Shown: positions 1 through 8,742, numbered from the stretch's first letter. The stretch is 25,957 nt of DNA from Citromicrobium sp. (GCA_002712945.1 PAVA01000025.1:1-25957), one strand, 5' to 3'. Numbers and translations are program-made. The notes: generated from the letters alone by a model not told the origin.

Positions 1-545
1 CTCGACTGGTTGTCGACCAGCCGCACGACTGCCTGCGGATCGTTCGCCTTGCCGCGCAGCCGCGCCACGATGTCGCGCTGGACCTCGAGGGGCGTGCGCC
101 CGGCGACCTGTACGCGGCCCGCGAAGGGTACGGCGATGGCTCCGTCCTCGTCGACGCGCTGGTCGGGCAGGGTGGTGCTGGCCGAGAGCATTGGGTCTTG
201 CGATAGGCGCGCGTTGCCTGCGCCGCCGAACAGGACGGCGGGCGGGGCCTCCCATAGGGTGACGGCGATCGTGTCGCCGCGCTCGATCAGTGGGGCGGCA
301 GCGGACATTCCGCCGAAGACGTTGGCGAAGCTGCGCTGCTCGGAAAAATCGGCGATGCGCCCGGCGGCGGGCCGGTCCAGATCGACCACCAGGATATCGC
401 TCTGCCCATATTGCGCATCGCTTGCGCCCCGCACTTCGCGCGTGCTCGGCCCGGCGGCGCCGAAACTCGAACAGCCGGCGAGGGCCAGTGCCAGCACGGT
501 GACGAGAATCGGTGCGCAAAACCGGCGGTTGGTCGCATCAGGCAT
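1..545 (-). CDS. Polysaccharide export outer-membrane lipoprotein (Wza/KpsD-type), 3' end outside the window
   Basis: This is the last visible gene of the capsule operon and runs off the left edge, so only about the first 181 residues are present. The start is an ATG at 545-543 that shares one base with the TGA of the upstream glycosyltransferase (TGATG). The N-terminus has a lipoprotein signal: RR at residues 7-8, a hydrophobic stretch at about 12-23, and a lipobox LAGC with Cys25. A region around residues 85-105 contains an ERGDTIAVTLWEAP stretch, the hallmark start of the polysaccharide export (Poly_export/PES) domain. It is followed by a DGAIAVPFAGRV segment that fits the same domain. The family forms the outer-membrane exit channel for capsule or exopolysaccharide. 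With KpsE, KpsM and KpsT just upstream, it should complete an ABC-dependent export route. Family assignment is firm; the KpsD versus Wza subtype cannot be set from this fragment. Confidence 0.9.
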   Translation of the reverse strand, partial: MPDATNRRFCAPILVTVLALALAGCSSFGAAGPSTREVRGASDAQYGQSDILVVDLDRPAAGRIADFSEQRSFANVFGGMSAAAPLIERGDTIAVTLWEAPPAVLFGGAGNARLSQDPMLSASTTLPDQRVDEDGAIAVPFAGRVQVAGRTPLEVQRDIVARLRGKANDPQAVVRLVDNQS

Positions 546-1861
546 CACACGAACCTATCATAGACGCCGCGCAGCCGGGCGCGGTAATTTTCGGGGCTGT
601 AGAGGCTCGCCTGCACCCTCCCGCGTTCGGCCAGATCGGCGCGCAGGCCCTCGTCCGCGTCGAGCTCGCGGATGGCGGCGGTGATCGCTTGCGTATCGTA
701 GGGGTCGACCATGCGGGCGGCATCGCCGACGACTTCGGGGAGCGAGGAGGTGTTGGAACAGATCACCGGCGTGCCGAGCAGCATGGCCTCCAGCGCGGGC
801 AGGCCGAAGCCTTCGTAGAGCGAGGGGAACAGCGCGCATCTGGCCCCGCGGATCAGGCTGACCAGCAGGCCGAAGGGCGCATAGTCCAGCCGGATGATCC
901 GCTTGCGCGCGCCGCGCCTGCGTTCGATGGTGGAGACGATCCGCTTCTCGGGATCGCCTTCGTTGAGCAGCGCCAGCTCTTTCTCCGCCTTCCACGACTG
1001 CGCGCCGATGATGACCAGCGGGGTCGAGATGTTGCTGGCCATATAGGCCTCGATCATCCGCCCGATGTTCTTCTTGGGCTCGAGCGATCCCCAGAACAGC
1101 ATGTATTCCCTGAAGCCGAAGCCGGTGACGCCTTCGACCTCGCGCGCAACCTGATCCTCCGGCTTGTCGCGATACTTCGCCGGTATCTGCACCGACTGGT
1201 AGGTATTGCTGATCCTGTCCGCCGGGATGCCGAGCAGATCGACCAGATCGCGTTTCGAGTTTTCCGACACGGTGACGATGTGATCCGCCTTCTCGGCCAG
1301 CAGGCGCATCAGCCGGAGGTAGCGTCGCTTGTTGTCGAGCGTGGTGTAGGGCAGCTTGAGCGGGACGAGATCGTGCATCGTGTAGATGTTTGGCACGCCG
1401 GGCACGCGGACGGGCAGGGGATAGGTCCAATGCGCAAGGTCCGGTTGTTCGGGCAGCTTCACGCCGACCGTGCGACCCCACATCCAGTAGGCACCCTGGG
1501 CGTTTCCGTAGAGGTCGTTCGAGTTGTAGATCGTGTCGAAAAAAGGCAGCCGCGCCTGGAAGGTGCGCGATTCCACCCGGCCCGTGATCGGCACCTTGTC
1601 GGCCCGGTAGCTCAGCGGACCGCGCAGCGCCTGCTTCGCGCGTTCCATCAGGAACAGGAAGCGGTTGAGTTCCACCGGCTCGTCGAAGAAGTTGATTTCC
1701 TGCAGCAATTCGTCGCGGTTGAAGGCCGAACGATAGCCGTAGAGGACCGAAACCTCGTGCCCCATCGCATGCAGTTCGTAACTGAGATTGCGGGCATAGG
1801 TCGCAACCCCGGTGCCCTTTTCGAGGCCGAGATTGTAGCCGTCGATCAGGATGCGCGGCAT
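545..1861 (-). CDS. GT4-family glycosyltransferase (438 aa)
   Basis: The protein has GT-B fold, GT4 (RfaG/WbaZ-like) features. The N-terminal domain opens with [20 protein letters not shown] at residues 4-23, a typical acceptor-side glycine-rich start. The C-terminal nucleotide-sugar domain carries EPKKN at 261-265 and the EX7E-type stretch [10 protein letters not shown] at 350-359, followed by a [11 protein letters not shown] segment. [10 protein letters not shown] (197-206) is also usual for the family. Length is slightly above the 350-400 aa norm because of an insertion at about residues 50-135. The start is one base away from the methyltransferase stop, and the stop overlaps the export lipoprotein start, so it is cotranscribed. 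It probably adds a sugar to the exported glycan on the cytoplasmic face. Donor and acceptor cannot be read from the sequence. Confidence 0.9.
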   Translation of the reverse strand: MPRILIDGYNLGLEKGTGVATYARNLSYELHAMGHEVSVLYGYRSAFNRDELLQEINFFDEPVELNRFLFLMERAKQALRGPLSYRADKVPITGRVESRTFQARLPFFDTIYNSNDLYGNAQGAYWMWGRTVGVKLPEQPDLAHWTYPLPVRVPGVPNIYTMHDLVPLKLPYTTLDNKRRYLRLMRLLAEKADHIVTVSENSKRDLVDLLGIPADRISNTYQSVQIPAKYRDKPEDQVAREVEGVTGFGFREYMLFWGSLEPKKNIGRMIEAYMASNISTPLVIIGAQSWKAEKELALLNEGDPEKRIVSTIERRRGARKRIIRLDYAPFGLLVSLIRGARCALFPSLYEGFGLPALEAMLLGTPVICSNTSSLPEVVGDAARMVDPYDTQAITAAIRELDADEGLRADLAERGRVQASLYSPENYRARLRGVYDRFV

Positions 1862-1862
1862 C

Positions 1863-2786
1863 TCAGGCGTCTTCGATCGCCGGCTTGCGGATCAGGATGC
1901 CGAACGAGGTCACGGTATATTCCTGAATCCGCAGCTTCAGGTGATCGTCCGAGCGGTAGGGCGGCGTGTCGATATACAGGTCAAGCGGCTGCTGGCCGAG
2001 GTTGAAGTTGAACTCGATCTCGCAGCCTTTCATCCGCAGTCGCCTTTCGACCGACTCGAAATCGCGCTTGCGGAACAGCACCGTGCTTTCGTTGTCGACC
2101 GTCTTGTCGTTGGAAGAGCAGTTGAACTCGGTCGTATGCACGGCGATCCCGCCGGGCTTGAGGCACTTCACCGAATTGGCGAGAAATTCGAGGCCCTGCG
2201 CGATCGAGCCGAGATGTTCGAAGGCACAGGCCGACCAGCAGAAATCGAACTGGCCGTGCAGGCTGCGGTCGATCCTGTTCATGTCCATGAAGCGAAAGTC
2301 GACCAGCCGGTCGAACTGGTCCTGGTCGCAGATGCCGCGCGAATTCATCAGCCGCTTGGAGTCGGAATGCTGGTTGGTCTCGGCCCAGCCCGCGCCGATG
2401 GCCTGATCGGCTTCGAGATCGGTGGCGAGGATTTCGACCCCGCGGTTGGCGAAGACCGCAGCCAGAGGCTCCTTGCCGACACCGAAGCCGAGCCCGCGCC
2501 GCCCTTCCTCGACCATGTCGTGCATGTGCAGCGCCTGGAGGATGTAGGCGAATTCCCACTGCTTGCGGTGCATGCGCGGCTCTTCGCGGATGAGCGAGCA
2601 CCAGTGCGAATAATGCGCCTCTTCCAGCTGCGCCTGCGTGCAGGCCTGCGACACCGGCTCCCACAGGCTGGGCTCTGGCATGCTGGTGTCGGACTGGGTC
2701 AGCACGGCTTCGGGGCGTGACTCCGCCTGCGCCGCGTGGCCTTCCGGCTGCTTGCTCCGCCAATTCTCGAGGAAGTTCCTGATCAT
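1863..2786 (-). CDS. Class I SAM-dependent methyltransferase in capsule operon (307 aa)
   Basis: A Rossmann-fold methyltransferase core is visible. Motif I is GLGFGVGKE at residues 98-106, an acidic residue ending strand 2 is at about D123 (ATDLE), a motif IV-like segment FDFCWSACAFEHLG is at 180-193, and LKPGG at 209-213 begins the motif VI/post-IV loop. About 95 N-terminal residues precede the core; they are polar and rich in W, H and E, and I do not recognise a separate domain. The gene sits between the KpsT ATPase and a GT4 glycosyltransferase with almost no spacing. It therefore probably methylates a sugar or terminates chain growth on the exported polysaccharide, as some capsule and O-antigen methyltransferases do. 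That role is inferred from context; the substrate is not evident. Confidence 0.8.
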   Translation of the reverse strand: MIRNFLENWRSKQPEGHAAQAESRPEAVLTQSDTSMPEPSLWEPVSQACTQAQLEEAHYSHWCSLIREEPRMHRKQWEFAYILQALHMHDMVEEGRRGLGFGVGKEPLAAVFANRGVEILATDLEADQAIGAGWAETNQHSDSKRLMNSRGICDQDQFDRLVDFRFMDMNRIDRSLHGQFDFCWSACAFEHLGSIAQGLEFLANSVKCLKPGGIAVHTTEFNCSSNDKTVDNESTVLFRKRDFESVERRLRMKGCEIEFNFNLGQQPLDLYIDTPPYRSDDHLKLRIQEYTVTSFGILIRKPAIEDA

Positions 2787-2802
2787 CCTAACGCTCGTTC
2801 GC

Positions 2803-3501
2803 TCATGCGGTGGTGGCCTGCAACTCGTGCCATCCGGGCGGGGGTTTCCACCCGATCAGTTCCTTGAAGTCGGCGTAGGCCACTTCGAAATCGTCGTACT
2901 GGTTCAACTGCCCGTCGTGCAGGATCGCCCAGCGATTGCAATGGTCGCGCACATAGGCGGCATCGTGCGAGATGATGATCATGGCCCGGTCGGCGCGCTT
3001 TTCGAACAGCTCGTGATTGCAGCGATCGTGGAAGCGTGCATCGCCGACCGCGCTGATCTCGTCGATCAGGAAGCAGTCGAATTCGATGATCATCGAGATC
3101 GCGAAGGCCAGCCGGGCGCGCATGCCGGAGGAATAGGTCCGCACCGGCTCGCGCAGGTAGGGGCCCAGCTCGGCAAACTGTTCGACGAAGTCCAGATTCT
3201 GATCGAAGTCCTGCTCGTAGATGCGGCTGATGAAGCGGATATTGTCGACGCCCGTCAGCTGGACCTGGAAAGCGCCGCCGAATGCCAGCGGCCACGAGAT
3301 CGACAGGTCGCTTTCGATCGTGCCCGAGGTTGGCCGCTCCGCCCCGCTGATCAGGCGGACCATGGTGGATTTGCCCGCTCCATTGCGCCCGAGGATGCCC
3401 AGCCGTTCCCCCATGGCAAGCTCGAAGCCGATCCCCTTCAGCACGTGATTGGCGCCGAACCGTGTCCGGTAGGACTTGTGCAGATCGCGCACCCGGATCA
3501 T
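2803..3501 (-). CDS. kpsT: Capsule polysaccharide ABC exporter, ATP-binding subunit (KpsT-like, 232 aa)
   Basis: This is a complete ABC ATPase: Walker A GRNGAGKST at residues 38-46, a Q-loop region within SWPLAFGGAFQ at 70-80, a signature YSSGMRARL at 123-131, Walker B CFLIDE at 143-148 and the H-loop SHD at 178-180. The atypical YSSGM signature and the short length (about 220-235 aa) match the capsular KpsT/CtrD/BexA type rather than the longer O-antigen Wzt with its C-terminal glycan-binding domain. The ATG start overlaps the permease stop (ATGA), as expected for stoichiometric partners. It should power translocation of the lipid-linked polysaccharide across the inner membrane with the KpsM-like permease. 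Confidence 0.93.
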   Translation of the reverse strand: MIRVRDLHKSYRTRFGANHVLKGIGFELAMGERLGILGRNGAGKSTMVRLISGAERPTSGTIESDLSISWPLAFGGAFQVQLTGVDNIRFISRIYEQDFDQNLDFVEQFAELGPYLREPVRTYSSGMRARLAFAISMIIEFDCFLIDEISAVGDARFHDRCNHELFEKRADRAMIIISHDAAYVRDHCNRWAILHDGQLNQYDDFEVAYADFKELIGWKPPPGWHELQATTA

Positions 3502-4304
3502 TCGGGCACCACCCGGCGCGAGACCCAGCGGACCGCCATCAGCCCCGCGACCGACAGGACGAGGTTGAAGCCGATCAGGTAGGAAAGGTCGTAATGCGCC
3601 CGTGCGCGCGACGCGAACCAGCCTTCGCGGACCAGCTCAACCCCGTGAACGGTCGGGATGTACAGCACCACCTCTTGCGCGAAGACCGGCAGCGCATCGA
3701 CCATGAAGGCCGCGCCCGACAGGGGGAACAGCAGGTAGGAGAACGGGTGCCACAGCTTGTCCACGATCTCGCTCTCGTGCGACAGCGCGCCGAGCAGGAT
3801 CGCGAGGCCCACGCCGAACCACGTCAGCAGCAGCCAGCCGAGCGCGACCTGGATCACATCTTCGGGTGGCTCGAGCATGCCGATGGCGATGAACACGATC
3901 GAAAGCGTGGCGAAGGAGATCGTCGCCCCGCCGAATTCCAGCATCAACCGCGCGAGGTAGATGTCCAGCACCTTGATGTTGCGGTGGTACATCAGCGACA
4001 GGTTGGCCCATAGCGCACCGATGCAGCGGCCCGGCATGTTGCGCCACAGGAGCACGCTGGAATAGCCGGTCAGCGCGAAGGCGACGATCGGCAGATCGCT
4101 GCCGTGGACGGACTTGGTGGCGGTCCACAGCGCGGTCACGCCCAGGGTGAAGATCATCGGCTCCACGAACAGCCACAGGAAGCCGATATTGTGCCGCCCG
4201 AAACGGGTCAGCATCTCGCGGATCAGCAGCGCGCCGAGCACGCGGCGATTGACCCGCAGGCTTGCGCCCAGCGTGGGCGGAGCGGATGCCGTCGGCTCGC
4301 TCAT
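3498..4304 (-). CDS. kpsM: Capsule polysaccharide ABC exporter, permease (KpsM-like, 268 aa)
   Basis: This is an ABC-2 type permease with about six membrane segments. It has the family's amphipathic N-terminal region (LLIREMLTRFGRHNIGFLW) before the first segment and a conserved E-P pair in the following FVEPMIF. A longer reading begins at 4352, but the ATG at 4304 forms a 4-base ATGA overlap with the KpsE-like gene and gives the usual short N-terminus beginning MSEPTASAP, so I use 4304. The permease pairs with the downstream KpsT-like ATPase to flip the completed chain across the inner membrane. The length is normal for KpsM/CtrC/BexB proteins. Confidence 0.92.
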   Translation of the reverse strand: MSEPTASAPPTLGASLRVNRRVLGALLIREMLTRFGRHNIGFLWLFVEPMIFTLGVTALWTATKSVHGSDLPIVAFALTGYSSVLLWRNMPGRCIGALWANLSLMYHRNIKVLDIYLARLMLEFGGATISFATLSIVFIAIGMLEPPEDVIQVALGWLLLTWFGVGLAILLGALSHESEIVDKLWHPFSYLLFPLSGAAFMVDALPVFAQEVVLYIPTVHGVELVREGWFASRARAHYDLSYLIGFNLVLSVAGLMAVRWVSRRVVPE

Positions 4305-5395
4305 TCGCGGTGCTCGCGGATGCCGACGATCAGCATCGCCAGCACGCCCCATGCCAGCAGGCCCAGTACCAGCGTGGCGAGGATGCCGCGGATGCGGCGC
4401 GGGTAGGTTGCGTAGTCGGGCAGCGAGGGCTCTGCCACCCGTTCGATATAGGCCTGCTTGCGCCGGGCCTCGGCCTGCGCATCCTGCAGCGAGGCAAGCG
4501 CGATCGCCAGCTGCTGCTCGGCGAATTGAGAGGCCAGCTGCAACTCCTGGAAGCGCGCGGCATTGGCGGAGATCGAGCCCGATCCGCCCGCGATAGCCGC
4601 CGTCTGCCGGGCGATCTCGCGCTCGAGCTCGCGCACCTGCGTGCGCAGGAAACGGATTTGCGATGCGCCCGGCGTGTAGGTCTCCAGCTGCAGCAGCCGG
4701 GTGCGCGCGGCCATCAACTCCTCCTGCAGTTGCGAGATCGTCTGCAAGCCCACGCGTGCCTGCAACTCGGGATCGATCAGGCCTTCCTGGTCGCGGAAGC
4801 GCGCCAGCGCGAGCGAGGCGGAGCGCGAGCGTTCGCGCGCGCCGACCACTTCCATCCTCGCGAAGCTGATCGCGTCCTCGCGCGCCCTTTCGGACAGGGT
4901 GTTGACCAGGTCTTCCGATTGGCGGAGCAGCCGCTCGTTGATCGTCTGCGCATCGTCCGGGGTAAAGGCCTCCACCCGCAGCCGCATGACGAGCGCGGCG
5001 TCCCCCTCCTCGATCGCGACCTTGTCGCCGAAATACTGGTAGAGCTGCTCGAAGCTGTTGCCCGACAGCGCGCCGAAACGGTCGAACCAGAAGATGCCGG
5101 GGTTGCCATAGGCCTGGCGCACGAAATCGTCCCGGTCGATCTCGGCCAGCGCGTCGCGCGACTGGAGAAACTCGCGCACGGCGTTGCGTTCTTCGGACGC
5201 GCCGGTCAGCGCATTCGACCCCAGTACCGAGCCGAGCGGCGAGACATCGGGCTTGCTGGGGCTCCGCACGAGGATGCGCGATTCCGAGACGTAGACGTCT
5301 TCGGCGAGAAGGCCGAAATAGAGCGTCGCGACCAGTGTCGGGACAATGACGACAGCGAGGAACAGCGGGCTGATCGATCTGAGCCGGTTCAACAC
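4301..5395 (-). CDS. kpsE: Capsule export inner-membrane/periplasmic adaptor (KpsE/CtrB/BexC-like, 364 aa)
   Basis: The layout is that of polysaccharide co-polymerase-like KpsE proteins: one N-terminal membrane segment (about residues 10-30), a periplasmic domain, a long charged heptad-rich coiled-coil stretch (about 170-320) and a C-terminal membrane segment (about 335-357). The segment SESRILVRSPSKPDVS just after the first membrane segment is typical of the family. The reading frame is open to 6733, but the upstream part is antisense shadow of the glycosyltransferase. I choose GTG at 5395, which overlaps the glycosyltransferase stop by 7 bases; TTG at 5392 would give a 4-base TTGA overlap and is a real alternative. 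The protein should bridge the KpsMT transporter to the outer-membrane export lipoprotein. Confidence 0.9.
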   Translation of the reverse strand: MLNRLRSISPLFLAVVIVPTLVATLYFGLLAEDVYVSESRILVRSPSKPDVSPLGSVLGSNALTGASEERNAVREFLQSRDALAEIDRDDFVRQAYGNPGIFWFDRFGALSGNSFEQLYQYFGDKVAIEEGDAALVMRLRVEAFTPDDAQTINERLLRQSEDLVNTLSERAREDAISFARMEVVGARERSRSASLALARFRDQEGLIDPELQARVGLQTISQLQEELMAARTRLLQLETYTPGASQIRFLRTQVRELEREIARQTAAIAGGSGSISANAARFQELQLASQFAEQQLAIALASLQDAQAEARRKQAYIERVAEPSLPDYATYPRRIRGILATLVLGLLAWGVLAMLIVGIREHRE

Positions 5396-6627
5396 TGCAA
5401 TCTCCGATCCTGCCGGATTTCCCCCTGCGCCAAGCGCGGTCCAGCGCTTGCGGCGCGGACTCCTAGCCTTTGTGCGGGCAGCTTTGCCAGCCATTCCTCC
5501 AGCGCGGCGAAATGCTCGGCCCATGTGTTTGCGCGAAATTGCGGCATCGCGGCAAGCTGGCGCGCACGGTCGGCACACGCGCCGCAATGCCCGGCGATGG
5601 CCTGCGCCCAGCCCTCGGGATCTTCGGGATCGAGGAGCTGCGGGATGCCCTGGCCGACCTTGCGGGTGATCGGCAGGTCGCTCGCGATGACGGGTACGCC
5701 CGCCTGCAGCGCTTCCGCGACAGGCAGACCGAAGCCTTCGGCGAGAGATGGAAACAGCAGGGCCCGGGCGCCATGCAGCAGCTGCGCGATCCCGGCGTCG
5801 GACAGGCCCGAGCGGACCTCCACATGCGCGGCAAGCCGCGGGTCGTCCTTCAGGTGCGACAGCGCATCCGATGCCTTGAGGCCGCGCTTCCCCGCGATGA
5901 CCAGCCGGGGTGCTGCATCCCCCATCCGGTCGATCAGGCGCGACCATGCGCGCAGCAGCAGCGCATGGTTCTTGCGCGGCTCGATGGTACCCACGCACAC
6001 GAAACAGGGCTCGCCCGCAGGGTTCGACCGCGCTGCGCCCATCGGCCGGTCCGTCGCGATCGGCGCTGTCAGGACCGGGGGCGAGGGCAACGATTCCTGC
6101 CCCGCAAAGGCACGAAGCGCATCGGCGGTAACGCACGAATTCACCACGATTCCGTCCGCCTGCCTCAAGGCCCGGACGACGCGCCCCCGATGCCGTGCGC
6201 TCTTGTGCGCGGTGGTGAGGTGGGGGTGGGTCAGCGGAATGAGATCGTGCAGCAGGCAGACCCGCTTCAGGTCTCGCGCCTTCGGGGTGCTCCAGTGAAG
6301 ATCGCGGTCGAACCCCGAATGGCCGACGTTGAGATAGGTGGCCTCGTCGAGCGTCCTGCGCCCGGCGAGCCGACCGGGGAGCGTGGCCATGATGCCCGCG
6401 AAGGCCCTGCGGAAGGTTTCCGGCGGCTCCTCGAACGAATGGAAGAGCGTCCGCGAGGATGGCCGATCGAGCACCGTGACGCGCCCGGCAAGCTGGATCG
6501 CCGCATACGCATGGCCTGCGAAATGGCGCGCGTAAGCTTCGCACACGCGGTCGATCCCCGTGGCGGGAACACCGCGCCAGCGCCACGCCGCCATGCGCGA
6601 AACATCGAGCAAGACCGGCCCGGTCAC
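5389..6627 (-). CDS. GT4-family glycosyltransferase (412 aa)
   Basis: The C-terminal half carries GT4 donor-site motifs: EPRKN at residues 216-220, then LFPSLAEGFGLPVAEA ending at 306, with the two glutamates of the EX7E motif. The N-terminal half is unusual in opening with LLDVSRMAAWRWRGVPATGIDRV, a start seen in GT4 proteins that work on surface polysaccharides. HDLIPLTHP (127-135) is also conserved in this subgroup. The start is GTG at 6627, overlapping the nucleotidyltransferase stop in a GTGA arrangement. About 35 C-terminal residues after the GT fold are rich in R and Q and look poorly conserved. It lies between the inositol-activation genes and the exporter genes, so it may act early in glycan assembly. 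Its sugar is unknown. Confidence 0.9.
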   Translation of the reverse strand: MTGPVLLDVSRMAAWRWRGVPATGIDRVCEAYARHFAGHAYAAIQLAGRVTVLDRPSSRTLFHSFEEPPETFRRAFAGIMATLPGRLAGRRTLDEATYLNVGHSGFDRDLHWSTPKARDLKRVCLLHDLIPLTHPHLTTAHKSARHRGRVVRALRQADGIVVNSCVTADALRAFAGQESLPSPPVLTAPIATDRPMGAARSNPAGEPCFVCVGTIEPRKNHALLLRAWSRLIDRMGDAAPRLVIAGKRGLKASDALSHLKDDPRLAAHVEVRSGLSDAGIAQLLHGARALLFPSLAEGFGLPVAEALQAGVPVIASDLPITRKVGQGIPQLLDPEDPEGWAQAIAGHCGACADRARQLAAMPQFRANTWAEHFAALEEWLAKLPAQRLGVRAASAGPRLAQGEIRQDRRLQC

Positions 6628-7379
6628 GACGCTTCCCTGGGAATGGCGGAATAGATTTCGGGCAGGTGATCGCGAACCTGGGCTTCGGCCAGTCGCATGG
6701 CCTTTTCATCATCGACGTCGATCCACCACGCATCGCCTATGTCGACGGCCATTGCGCGGCACCTGTCGGCCAGATGCTGCATCCCGTCGGAGAGCGAGCC
6801 GGGCGCACCCCCGCGAACCGCCCCGGCAATTGCCTGTGGCAGGGCAGGTGTGGCGAGGAAGGCCCCGCAATCGACCGCGTCGTAGGGCGCGATCTCCTTG
6901 CCGATCCGCTCGATCGCGCCTTTCGGACCCAGCGCAACCCATGTCGCATCCTCGGAATCGACCAGCGGCGAGCTGACCCGCCGGTCGACGGCAAGCGCGA
7001 CGTCGCAATCGACCGGCGTATTCTCGACCAGGCTGCGCAGCAGATCGTGCGAGAGGATATGATCCGCCATCACCAGCAGAAAAGGCCCTTCCAGCCCCTC
7101 GCTTCCGGCGATCACGGAGTAGCCGTTGGGCTGCCGATGGTCGTCGACCCGCCGGGACACCGCCTCGATCCCCGCGCGCCCGGCCATCGCAGGCAGCGCG
7201 GCCTCGATTTCCTCCGCCCGATAGCCGGTTGCGACCACCGCGCGTGCCACTCCGACACCGGCAAGCTGGCGCAGCGAGAGTTCGAGCAGCGGAACGCCAT
7301 GCACTTTTGCCAGCGGCTTGCAGGGCGCGATGTTTCGCAGCCTGCTGCCATGACCGGCGGCGAGGACGAGGGCATCCAT
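6624..7379 (-). CDS. Sugar/inositol-phosphate nucleotidyltransferase, likely CTP:inositol-1-phosphate cytidylyltransferase (251 aa)
   Basis: This is a GT-A-like nucleotidyltransferase. The NTP-binding start LAAGHGSRL is at residues 6-14, with Lys21 in PCKPLAKV. Further landmarks are NGYS at 85-88, MADH at 104-107 with metal-binding D106, IGK at 159-161, VDCG at 169-172 and WIDVD at 219-223. The set NGYS, M-x-DH, IGK, D-x-VDxG and W-x-DVD is, as I recall it, the pattern of the IPCT domain of archaeal IPCT/DIPP synthase. It fits less well with MobA, GlmU or glucose-1-P transferases. The gene directly follows the inositol-phosphate synthase (29-base gap), which would supply its substrate. The predicted reaction is inositol-1-phosphate + CTP to CDP-inositol. 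Nucleotidyltransferase fold is near certain; substrate is inferred from motifs and context. Confidence 0.8.
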   Translation of the reverse strand: MDALVLAAGHGSRLRNIAPCKPLAKVHGVPLLELSLRQLAGVGVARAVVATGYRAEEIEAALPAMAGRAGIEAVSRRVDDHRQPNGYSVIAGSEGLEGPFLLVMADHILSHDLLRSLVENTPVDCDVALAVDRRVSSPLVDSEDATWVALGPKGAIERIGKEIAPYDAVDCGAFLATPALPQAIAGAVRGGAPGSLSDGMQHLADRCRAMAVDIGDAWWIDVDDEKAMRLAEAQVRDHLPEIYSAIPREAS

Positions 7380-7408
7380 CGGGCCCGTTCAGCCTTCCCG
7401 CCGCGCGA

Positions 7409-8515
7409 TCACGCGACCCTTGCGGCAGGTGTCTTCAAGGCGATGTATTCCTCCACCATGCGGGCCGCCGCATCCTCCGCCATCTGCTGCTGCGGGTGCT
7501 TGCAGTAAAAGGCGCTCGGCCCCACCAGCGCGCCCGCATCGCCCCGGTCGAGCGCATGCTTGCAGATACGGATCGCGTCCATCACGCAGGCCGCCGCATT
7601 GGGGCTGTCCTCGACCGACAGGCGCAGTTCGAGGTCGACCGGAACCTCGCCCCACTGCGTCCCTTCCAGCCGGATGAAGCACAGCTTGTTGTCCTTCTGC
7701 CACGGCACGTAGTCGGACGGGCCGATCTGGATATTCTCGTCCGCCAGCCGCTGCGCCAGCGCGGCCTGCACCGCTTCGGTCTTGGAGATCTGCTTGCTGC
7801 TCAGCCGCTGCCGGTCGAGCATGTTCATGAAGTCGGTATTGCCGCCGGTGTTGAGCTGGTAGGTCCGCTCGACCTGCACGCCGCGCGCGGCGAACAGGCC
7901 CGAAAGCGTCCTGTGAACCACCGTCGCACCGATCTGCGCCTTGATATCGTCGCCGATGATCGGCAGCCCCTTCTCCCGGAAACGCGCCTCCCACTCGGGA
8001 TCGCTGGCGATGAAGACCGGGATGGAGTTGACCACCGCGACCCCGGCTTCGAGCGCGCATTCCATGTAGAACTCGCTCGCCTCCTGCGATCCGACTGGCA
8101 GAAAGTTGACGAGCACTTCCGCCCGCGAAGAGACCAGCGCCTCGACGATCTGGGCGCGGGTCGCATCGGGGCCATCGGCAATCGAGAAGCCCCGGTCCCC
8201 GGCCTCAACCATATGGTCTGCCACACCGTCCAGAACCGCGCCCCGGATTACGCGGGCCCGGCTTGCGGGCAGATCCTCGCAGAAGACCTTGGTGTTGTTG
8301 GGCGGCGCAAAAATCGCCTCGGCCAGATTGCGACCGACCTTGCGCGAATCGACATCGATGCCGAGCACGTAGTCCACATCGCCCGGCCCGTAACCCGCGA
8401 TCGAGCGATGGATCAGGCCGCTCGCCGATGGGTTGCGCGTGTAGAAGGCGGTGCCCTGGACGAGCGAACTCGCGCAGTTGCCCACTCCCACGATTGCAAC
8501 GCGAATTGCCGACAT
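7409..8515 (-). CDS. ino1: myo-Inositol-1(3)-phosphate synthase (368 aa)
   Basis: The protein converts glucose-6-phosphate to inositol phosphate with bound NAD. The NAD-binding start is IVGVGNCASSLVQG at residues 8-21. The rest matches the short actinobacterial/archaeal-type synthase: DYVLGIDVDSRKVG at about 47-60, VNSIPVFIAS in the middle, a lysine/asparagine-rich catalytic stretch (QLNTGGNTDFMNML, about 221-234), then SKTEAV and GPSDYVPW. Length fits this class (about 360 aa) rather than the roughly 500 aa eukaryotic enzyme. It is the first gene of the minus-strand operon, starting at an ATG with no clear Shine-Dalgarno sequence and facing a 319-base divergent region. Heading a capsule export operon is an unusual place for this enzyme and suggests that inositol phosphate is built into the exported or lipid-linked product. 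Confidence 0.93.
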   Translation of the reverse strand: MSAIRVAIVGVGNCASSLVQGTAFYTRNPSASGLIHRSIAGYGPGDVDYVLGIDVDSRKVGRNLAEAIFAPPNNTKVFCEDLPASRARVIRGAVLDGVADHMVEAGDRGFSIADGPDATRAQIVEALVSSRAEVLVNFLPVGSQEASEFYMECALEAGVAVVNSIPVFIASDPEWEARFREKGLPIIGDDIKAQIGATVVHRTLSGLFAARGVQVERTYQLNTGGNTDFMNMLDRQRLSSKQISKTEAVQAALAQRLADENIQIGPSDYVPWQKDNKLCFIRLEGTQWGEVPVDLELRLSVEDSPNAAACVMDAIRICKHALDRGDAGALVGPSAFYCKHPQQQMAEDAAARMVEEYIALKTPAARVA

Positions 8516-8651
8516 TCTGGCGCTATCCCAATCCAGTATCCTGCGGTGGACTTGCCTGGCCGCATGGGCTTGCGATCGACCGAGGATGTGGGCGACTCGC
8601 GGTGGCTATCATGCTCCGGCCAGTGCGGGTCGGCCGGGCGACAATCCTCGA

Positions 8652-8679
8652 CTCATATTGAGATTCTGGGGATTTCCAA
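8652..8679 (-). promoter_or_regulatory. Candidate promoter for the ino1-kps operon
   Basis: On the minus strand a TTGGAA hexamer (8679-8674) and a TATGAG hexamer (8657-8652) are separated by 16 bases, each matching the sigma-70 consensus at 4 of 6 positions. It lies about 137 bases upstream of the ino1 ATG, in the AT-richer part of the divergent region. The match is by eye only. Confidence 0.3.
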
Positions 8680-8687
8680 GCTTTTAT
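8658..8687 (+). promoter_or_regulatory. Candidate promoter for the divergent GT4 gene
   Basis: On the plus strand TTGAGA (8658-8663, 5 of 6 to the -35 consensus) and TTTTAT (8682-8687, 4 of 6 to the -10 consensus) are 18 bases apart. It overlaps the candidate promoter of the opposite strand, so the two directions could interfere or be co-regulated. The match is by eye only. Confidence 0.3.
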
Positions 8688-8742
8688 GGGCGGTTTCCGA
8701 CCGCTCGTTTCGAACGTCACAATTCGCCGGCTTTCCTGCCGC

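Noticed and set aside
512..2005. Long plus-strand open frame over the GT4 and methyltransferase genes
   Set aside because: Antisense shadow in high-GC DNA. It has low-complexity R/A/D/G/Q composition with no recognisable motif, while the minus strand encodes clear families with coupled starts.
4262..6298. 678-codon plus-strand open frame opposite kpsE and GT4
   Set aside because: Mirror of the third-position GC bias of the minus-strand genes. It has no domain and no ribosome binding site.
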